64,000 bases of DNA from an uncultured Clostridia bacterium (GTDB lineage: Bacteria > Bacillota > Clostridia > UBA1381): contig CAKSFT010000009.1 in assembly GCA_934454145.1 (NCBI GenBank), forward strand, positions 62,001 to 126,000, in the 5' to 3' direction. Both the position numbers and the translations under genes were made by a program. The notes under the pieces are model-generated. The model saw only the letters and a list, made by a program, of their open reading frames with translations, was not told where the DNA came from and made no database searches. Position 1 is the stretch's first letter, and the number at the start of each line of letters is the position of its first letter. Below are positions 59,717-64,000 of the stretch, piece by piece.

Positions 59717-59834
59717 TTTATATCTTTCCTTTCTTTCCCGAAATTTCAAAATTGTTTTTGAAACCTCGCGTGTATTTATAAGCACATTATATTACAAAAA
59801 ATCAAAATATTCTATAGAAATATTGGCAAAAACA

Positions 59835-59863
59835 TTGCAAATATTGACTTTTTGTGTTATTAT
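59835..59863 (+). promoter_or_regulatory. promoter of the AraC gene of the sugar-acid cluster
   Basis: TTGCAA (59835-59840), 17 bp, TATTAT (59858-59863). A matching minus-strand -10 TATAAT lies near 59782-59787, without a good -35, consistent with activator dependence of the operon. Confidence 0.55.
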
Positions 59864-59893
59864 ATAAAAAAATCGGAATCGAGGGGATTTTTT

Positions 59894-60736
59894 ATGGCAC
59901 TCAAAAACTTGAGCTACAACAAAGATTATAGTTTCCACCACTCTGCCGACAAAAACGTAAACCAAAAAAATTATCAGCTGCACAATCATTACGGTGCATA
60001 TGAAATTTTTATATTTTTAAGGGGCAACGCCGACTTTGTCGTGGAAGGCGCGACATATCCCCTGGAAAAATACGACACCATTCTGCTGAATCCAAACGAA
60101 TTTCACAACATTCAGCATCACTCGGGCGGAGAATACGAGAGGATTGTCCTGCAAATTCAGAACTCTTTTTTCACCGACCATAACTGCGACCGTTTCAGGC
60201 AAATGTTTGACTCCCGAAAGCCCGGCACACAAAACATGATTCCGGCAAGCTTCATAACAGAAAACAAAATCACCGAAACAATCAGCCGCATTGAAGGTTA
60301 TTGCAACGACAAAAATGCCGACATTCTTTTGCCGTGCGCCATCACAGAACTCCTGAACGACCTGAACAAATACCACCACCCCACGGCGCTCCCGGCAAAC
60401 AACGCAAAAATAACCCCAATCATAATGTATATAAATGAAAACCTCACCGCCCCCCTCAGCATAGACAGCATTGCAGAAAAGTTTTATCTCAACAAATATC
60501 ACCTCTGCCGAATCTTCAAAAAACACACCGGGCTGACCATAAACAAATATATAACCCACAAAAGAATAGTCCTTGTGAAAAACCTCTGCCGCAGCGGCAA
60601 AACTCTGTCCCAGGCAAGCGCAGAAGCCGGGTTCGGCAATTATTCAAACTTTTACAAAATGTACCTGAAGGAAAACGGCATCCCCCCGCGTGCAGACATA
60701 AAAAAATCAGACGCCCTTCTTTATCACTCGGAATAA
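59894..60736 (+). CDS. AraC-family regulator of the sugar-acid cluster
   Basis: 280 aa. The N-terminal cupin has LHNHYGAYEIFIFLRGNADF (near 29) and LNPNEFHNIQH (near 65); the C-terminus has HTHs LSIDSIAEKFYLNKYHLCRIF and LSQASAEAGFGNYSNFYKM. Divergent from the operon, which it most likely activates in response to a sugar or glycoside. GAGGGG precedes the ATG. Confidence 0.9.
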   Translation: MALKNLSYNKDYSFHHSADKNVNQKNYQLHNHYGAYEIFIFLRGNADFVVEGATYPLEKYDTILLNPNEFHNIQHHSGGEYERIVLQIQNSFFTDHNCDRFRQMFDSRKPGTQNMIPASFITENKITETISRIEGYCNDKNADILLPCAITELLNDLNKYHHPTALPANNAKITPIIMYINENLTAPLSIDSIAEKFYLNKYHLCRIFKKHTGLTINKYITHKRIVLVKNLCRSGKTLSQASAEAGFGNYSNFYKMYLKENGIPPRADIKKSDALLYHSE

Positions 60737-60861
60737 AGAGTATCATATAAGGAAGGACAGGGTATAATAGAATACAAAACATACATTATTTGGTAATATA
60801 TATTGTGCAATAAACCCCAAAACAAATTTCATGCCGATGGTTTTTTTAATCAATTTGCTAA

Positions 60862-60890
60862 TTGAATTAAACCGTCATTTATCATATAAT
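60862..60890 (+). promoter_or_regulatory. promoter of the HAD phosphatase-pgcA pair
   Basis: TTGAAT (60862-60867), 17 bp, TATAAT (60885-60890). Confidence 0.7.
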
Positions 60891-60956
60891 AGGAAGTAAT
60901 GGTTTATGATGGTGTGGGGATTGTCTGATTGCAAGACTGAAATTCGGAGGTGCAGC

Positions 60957-61784
60957 ATGGGAAAATTTGATGGAATACTTATTTGTACCGACTTAGACCA
61001 TACTCTTCTTAAAGATGATAAGAGCGTGTCGGACGAAAACAAACATGCAATAGAATATTTTATGGCAGAGGGCGGATATTTTACCTTTGCGACAGGGCGT
61101 TCACTTAAGGGGATTGATTTTCTTATCAGTCAGATAAAGCCGAATGCTCCTATCGTTATGTTCAACGGCGCCGCAGTGTACGACCCTGCCGGCGACGAGA
61201 TAATCTGGGAAACATTTCTCGACGAAAACGCAAAAAATGTGCTGGAAATGGTTGAAAACAATCTCCCCTTTGCCGGCATTGAGGTCTGCGCCAAAAGCGG
61301 AGTTTTTGTCACACGCGGAAATGAGATTCTGCGCCGGCAGCTGTCTTTTGAAAAAATACCCGAGGTATACAAGCACTTTTCCGACGTGCCGGCACCCTGG
61401 CGCAAAGCGTTGTTTATCCAGGAGGCAGACAAACTGGAATATGTACGCAGTGCAATCGCGGAGTCACCATATGCCGAAAGCTACAGCTTTGTGCAAAGCG
61501 ACCCTTGCTATTATGAGATTTTGCCAAAAGACGCATCAAAAGGCGAAGGGCTTCTGAAGGTTGCGGAAATCCTGGGCATACCGCGCGCACGCACAATCGG
61601 CATAGGCGACAACGAAAATGATTTGACCCTTGTCCGCGACGCGGGCATCGGGGTTGCGGTTGCAAATGCCATTCCTGAGCTTCTGGACGCCGCGGATTTC
61701 ATAAGTACAAACAACAATATGCATTCAATTTCAACAGTCATATATGGCATAGAACAGAATATAATAGAATTTCAGGAGGCTTAA
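60957..61784 (+). CDS. HAD-IIB (Cof-type) phosphatase
   Basis: 275 aa. Motif I CTDLDHTLL (near 9), motif II ATGRS (near 43), motif III Lys near 198 and motif IV GIGDNENDLTLVRDAG (near 216). Acts on phosphosugars or other small phosphates. GGAGGTG precedes ATG 60957. It precedes pgcA by 5 bases, so a sugar-phosphate role is likely. Confidence 0.92.
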   Translation: MGKFDGILICTDLDHTLLKDDKSVSDENKHAIEYFMAEGGYFTFATGRSLKGIDFLISQIKPNAPIVMFNGAAVYDPAGDEIIWETFLDENAKNVLEMVENNLPFAGIEVCAKSGVFVTRGNEILRRQLSFEKIPEVYKHFSDVPAPWRKALFIQEADKLEYVRSAIAESPYAESYSFVQSDPCYYEILPKDASKGEGLLKVAEILGIPRARTIGIGDNENDLTLVRDAGIGVAVANAIPELLDAADFISTNNNMHSISTVIYGIEQNIIEFQEA

Positions 61785-61789
61785 AATCT

Positions 61790-63526
61790 ATGACAAATTA
61801 TAAAGAAAATTACGAGCGCTGGCTGAACAGTCCGCATGTGGACGAATCAACAAAAGCAGAACTTGCGGCTATAGCCGATGATGAAAAGGAAAAGGAAGAA
61901 AGATTCTACCGTGACCTGGAATTCGGCACGGCAGGCATGCGCGGCGTGCTTGGCGCGGGCACAAACAGAATGAACATATACATGGTCAGAAAAGCAAGCC
62001 AGGGCGTGGCGGCACACATACAAAGCCTGGGCGAAAAGGCAATGCACGACGGCGTACTGATAGGCTATGACACACGCCATTTTTCACGCAGATTTGCCGA
62101 GGAAACGGCATGTGTGCTTGTGTCAAACGGCATAAAAGTATATCTCTTTGACACTGTACATTCCGTGCCGGAGGTTTCCTTTGGCATAAGGACACTGGGC
62201 TGTGCCGCCGGGGTCATGATTACCGCCAGCCACAACCCGAAAGAATACAACGGATACAAGGTTTACGGCCCCGACGGCGGACAGCTTCCGCCCGACGCCG
62301 CCGACACTGTCATAAAGGCAATTGAAAGCTTTGACATCTTTGACGACATAAAGACCTGCACCTTTTCAGAGGCACAAAAGAGCGGTCTTTTGGAAATTGT
62401 CGGCGAGGCGCTCAACAAGCAGTTTCTGGACACCATAGAAACACAAAGGCTGAACCCCGACGCCGTAGAAAAAGTGAAAGACAGCTTTAACATAATATAT
62501 ACGCCCTTCCACGGGACAGGCAGCAGACCTGTACAGGCAATTCTGAAAAGAATCGGCTTTGACAAGCTTTTGGTTGTCAAAGAGCAGGACACCGAGGACG
62601 GCGACTTCCCGACAGTCAAATCGCCAAACCCGGAGGACAAGGAAGGCTTTGCAATCGCAATTGAGATGGCAAAGAAAAACAATGTGGACCTGATAATCGG
62701 CACAGACCCCGACTGCGACAGAGTTGGTATTGTCGTGCGCGACAAGGACGGCGTTTATCAGACCTTGACAGGCAACCAGACCGGCGCCCTCCTGTGCGAA
62801 TATATACTTGAATCAAAAAGTAAGAACGGCACCCTCCCCAAAAACGGCGTTATCATAAAGACAATCGTCACAACAGAGCTTGCCGCGGCGATTGCAAAAG
62901 CATACGGCGTTGAGATAATGAATGTCCTGACAGGCTTCAAATATATCGGCGAAAAAATGACTGAATTTGCAAACACGCACAGCCACACATATCTCATTGG
63001 ATTTGAAGAAAGCTACGGCTATCTCATAGGCACACATGCACGCGACAAGGACGGCGTGGTGGCATCCATGCTGATTGCCGAAATGGCGGCATATTATAAG
63101 AACAAAGGACTTTCGCTGTACGAAGAATTGCAGAACATCTACAAAAAATACGGATACTATTGTGAAAAAACCGTATCCTTCACCATGCCGGGGAAAGACG
63201 GCATGGAAAAGATGGCAGAACTTTTGAAAAACGTACGTAACAATCCGCCCAAAAAGGTCATCGGCAAAAACGTTGTTTCGGTATGGGACTACAAGAGTCA
63301 GGTGATTTCCAATGCGGACGGCTCTGCCGGCACAATCGAGGGTCTGCCCAAATCCGATGTTTTGAAATTTAACCTTGACGACGGCAAAACATATTTCATC
63401 ATACGTCCGTCAGGAACAGAACCGAAAATCAAGTTCTACATTGCCTCAAATGCAGATTCCGAATCTGCCGCAAAGGAAACAGTGGAAAATGTACTCTCCG
63501 ACCTGAAAGGTCAGTTGGGGTTATAA
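61790..63526 (+). CDS. pgcA: phosphoglucomutase/phosphomannomutase (alpha-D-phosphohexomutase)
   Basis: 578 aa, the PgcA type of Bacillota with long domains. LEFGTAGMRGVLG near 44, the phosphoserine loop ITASHNPKEYNGYKVYG near 145, the metal site GTDPDCDRVGIVV near 303, sugar-binding GFEESYGYLIG near 404 and RPSGTEPKIKFYI near 540. It interconverts Glc-6-P and Glc-1-P for cell-wall and glycogen precursors. Confidence 0.95.
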   Translation: MTNYKENYERWLNSPHVDESTKAELAAIADDEKEKEERFYRDLEFGTAGMRGVLGAGTNRMNIYMVRKASQGVAAHIQSLGEKAMHDGVLIGYDTRHFSRRFAEETACVLVSNGIKVYLFDTVHSVPEVSFGIRTLGCAAGVMITASHNPKEYNGYKVYGPDGGQLPPDAADTVIKAIESFDIFDDIKTCTFSEAQKSGLLEIVGEALNKQFLDTIETQRLNPDAVEKVKDSFNIIYTPFHGTGSRPVQAILKRIGFDKLLVVKEQDTEDGDFPTVKSPNPEDKEGFAIAIEMAKKNNVDLIIGTDPDCDRVGIVVRDKDGVYQTLTGNQTGALLCEYILESKSKNGTLPKNGVIIKTIVTTELAAAIAKAYGVEIMNVLTGFKYIGEKMTEFANTHSHTYLIGFEESYGYLIGTHARDKDGVVASMLIAEMAAYYKNKGLSLYEELQNIYKKYGYYCEKTVSFTMPGKDGMEKMAELLKNVRNNPPKKVIGKNVVSVWDYKSQVISNADGSAGTIEGLPKSDVLKFNLDDGKTYFIIRPSGTEPKIKFYIASNADSESAAKETVENVLSDLKGQLGL

Positions 63527-63560
63527 AAAAATCAGGCACATAATTGTGCCTGATTTTTTA
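63527..63560 (+). terminator. pgcA terminator
   Basis: AAAAATCAGGCACA (63527-63540), TAAT loop and complement (63545-63558), followed by more T. Confidence 0.9.
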
Positions 63561-63598
63561 TACAATAAATTTTTGTGCACAATTATAATTTATTTGCA

Positions 63599-63627
63599 TT
63601 GATTTTTAGTATTCGCGATGGTATAAT
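63599..63627 (+). promoter_or_regulatory. promoter of the fragmentary gene at the window end
   Basis: TTGATT (63599-63604), 17 bp ending TGG, TATAAT (63622-63627). A leader of about 165 nt of unknown content follows before the small frame at 63799. Confidence 0.6.
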
Positions 63628-63798
63628 ATAATTACCATATTTAAGCCAAAGCCATGTTTTGTGGGTGGAAACAAGCAAAATTACATAAAAAGAACTCAAA
63701 TTTCTACGCAGAATCTTATGACTTTGACCATTGGAAGATGTAGAAAAATCCAGACTAAAATTTACAAAATGTAAATTATGTTTTAAGGGGAAATGCAA

Positions 63799-63945
63799 AT
63801 GGATAAAATGTCAACAAATGATATGATAACATATCTTAAACAAGTGGTATCAATGGAGAGTATCTATTACTATCACGTCTACCTTATTAGCACATCGACT
63901 GATTCTAAAATGCTGTTTACCAAACACATAAGTTTGATTACTTAA
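63799..63945 (+). pseudogene. short frame starting like a protein, probably truncated
   Basis: The frame starts at ATG 63799, 8 bases after AAGGGG, with MDKMSTNDMITYLKQVVSME, an amphipathic start typical of a regular gene. After about residue 28 it loses protein-like character and stops after 48 codons, and on the minus strand a different frame is open across the same DNA. Possibly a junction of two recombined fragments. Low support. Confidence 0.35.
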
Positions 63946-64000
63946 AACCTCTGTATTATTTTCCCACACTTTATCTTTAGCAAATTCCGTTACAAGCTCG
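63850..64000 (-). CDS. C-terminal part of an unknown gene entering from outside the window
   Basis: Open minus-strand frame from the window edge to TGA at 63850-63852, 49 residues visible, ending RISRCANKVDVIVIDTLH. Composition looks protein-like but the stretch is too short for a family. It overlaps the plus-strand fragment at 63799. Confidence 0.35.
   Translation of the reverse strand, partial: ELVTEFAKDKVWENNTEVLSNQTYVFGKQHFRISRCANKVDVIVIDTLH

Noticed and set aside
63583..63798. 71-codon minus frame after pgcA
   Set aside because: It has no ribosome site, reads across a consensus plus-strand promoter and has no protein-like pattern.

Overview
This 64 kb window is chromosomal DNA from a member of the Bacillota, most likely an anaerobic, sporulating lineage of class Clostridia (Oscillospirales-like). 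The evidence is sigma-A promoters with 16-17 bp spacers and AGGAGG/AAAGGA ribosome sites, type III glutamine synthetase, a nondiscriminating AspRS beside GatCAB, NrnA, a TrmR/TrhP pair, 2-hydroxyacyl-CoA dehydratase activases, a GerMN protein and a DUF1540 protein. The taxon is an inference. There is no rRNA, CRISPR array, prophage or intact insertion sequence.

Left part (1-18 kb): the 3' end of an alpha/beta hydrolase, a truncated DUF4062-like gene, glnN, and the operon gatC-gatA-gatB-aspS that makes Asn-tRNA and Gln-tRNA by transamidation. Next come a partial histidine operon (hisZ-hisG-hisA-hisIE-ppx), rplU-rpmA without a prp protease gene, and a MarR gene that heads a split two-gene dehydratase-activase system.

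Middle (18-36 kb): a DUF1540 peptide, then the long leftward operon rimP-nusA-ylxR-ylxQ-infB-rbfA-nrnA-trmR-trhP, which combines transcription, translation-initiation and wobble-uridine modification genes and begins with a perfect 16 bp hairpin in its leader. A GH13 glycosidase lies divergent from an AraC regulator. A rightward series follows: glmM, an amidohydrolase, a divergent MreB, fabZ, trmN6, rsmI, and two small proteins of which one is an extremely cysteine-rich membrane peptide. Convergent pyk comes last.

Right part (36-64 kb): a lipoprotein and a TRIC-like channel gene separated by a 330 bp MITE-like element flanked by an 11 bp direct repeat, then an OGG-type glycosylase, a zinc-ribbon protein with fbaA, and a DnaQ-like exonuclease overlapping a P-loop/Asp23 fusion. 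An AT-rich pair follows, one gene of which carries a nonsense codon, behind a promoter-terminator unit. Then come comEA-like/response regulator/histidine kinase/GerMN, dacF-like, a DtxR-family regulator, tRNA-Gly, metK and lexA. A six-gene carbohydrate cluster (two sugar isomerase/epimerase-fold proteins, two Gfo/Idh/MocA oxidoreductases, UxuA, SDR) is divergent from its own AraC regulator. A HAD phosphatase and pgcA follow, and the end of the window is a mosaic with two fragmentary reading frames.

The most interesting candidates are the Gfo/epimerase/UxuA cluster, the MITE-like element and its relative near 0.9 kb, the rimP leader hairpin, the divergent MreB, the P-loop/Asp23 fusion, the split activase pair, the Cys-rich peptide, and the promoter-terminator unit ahead of the broken gene.
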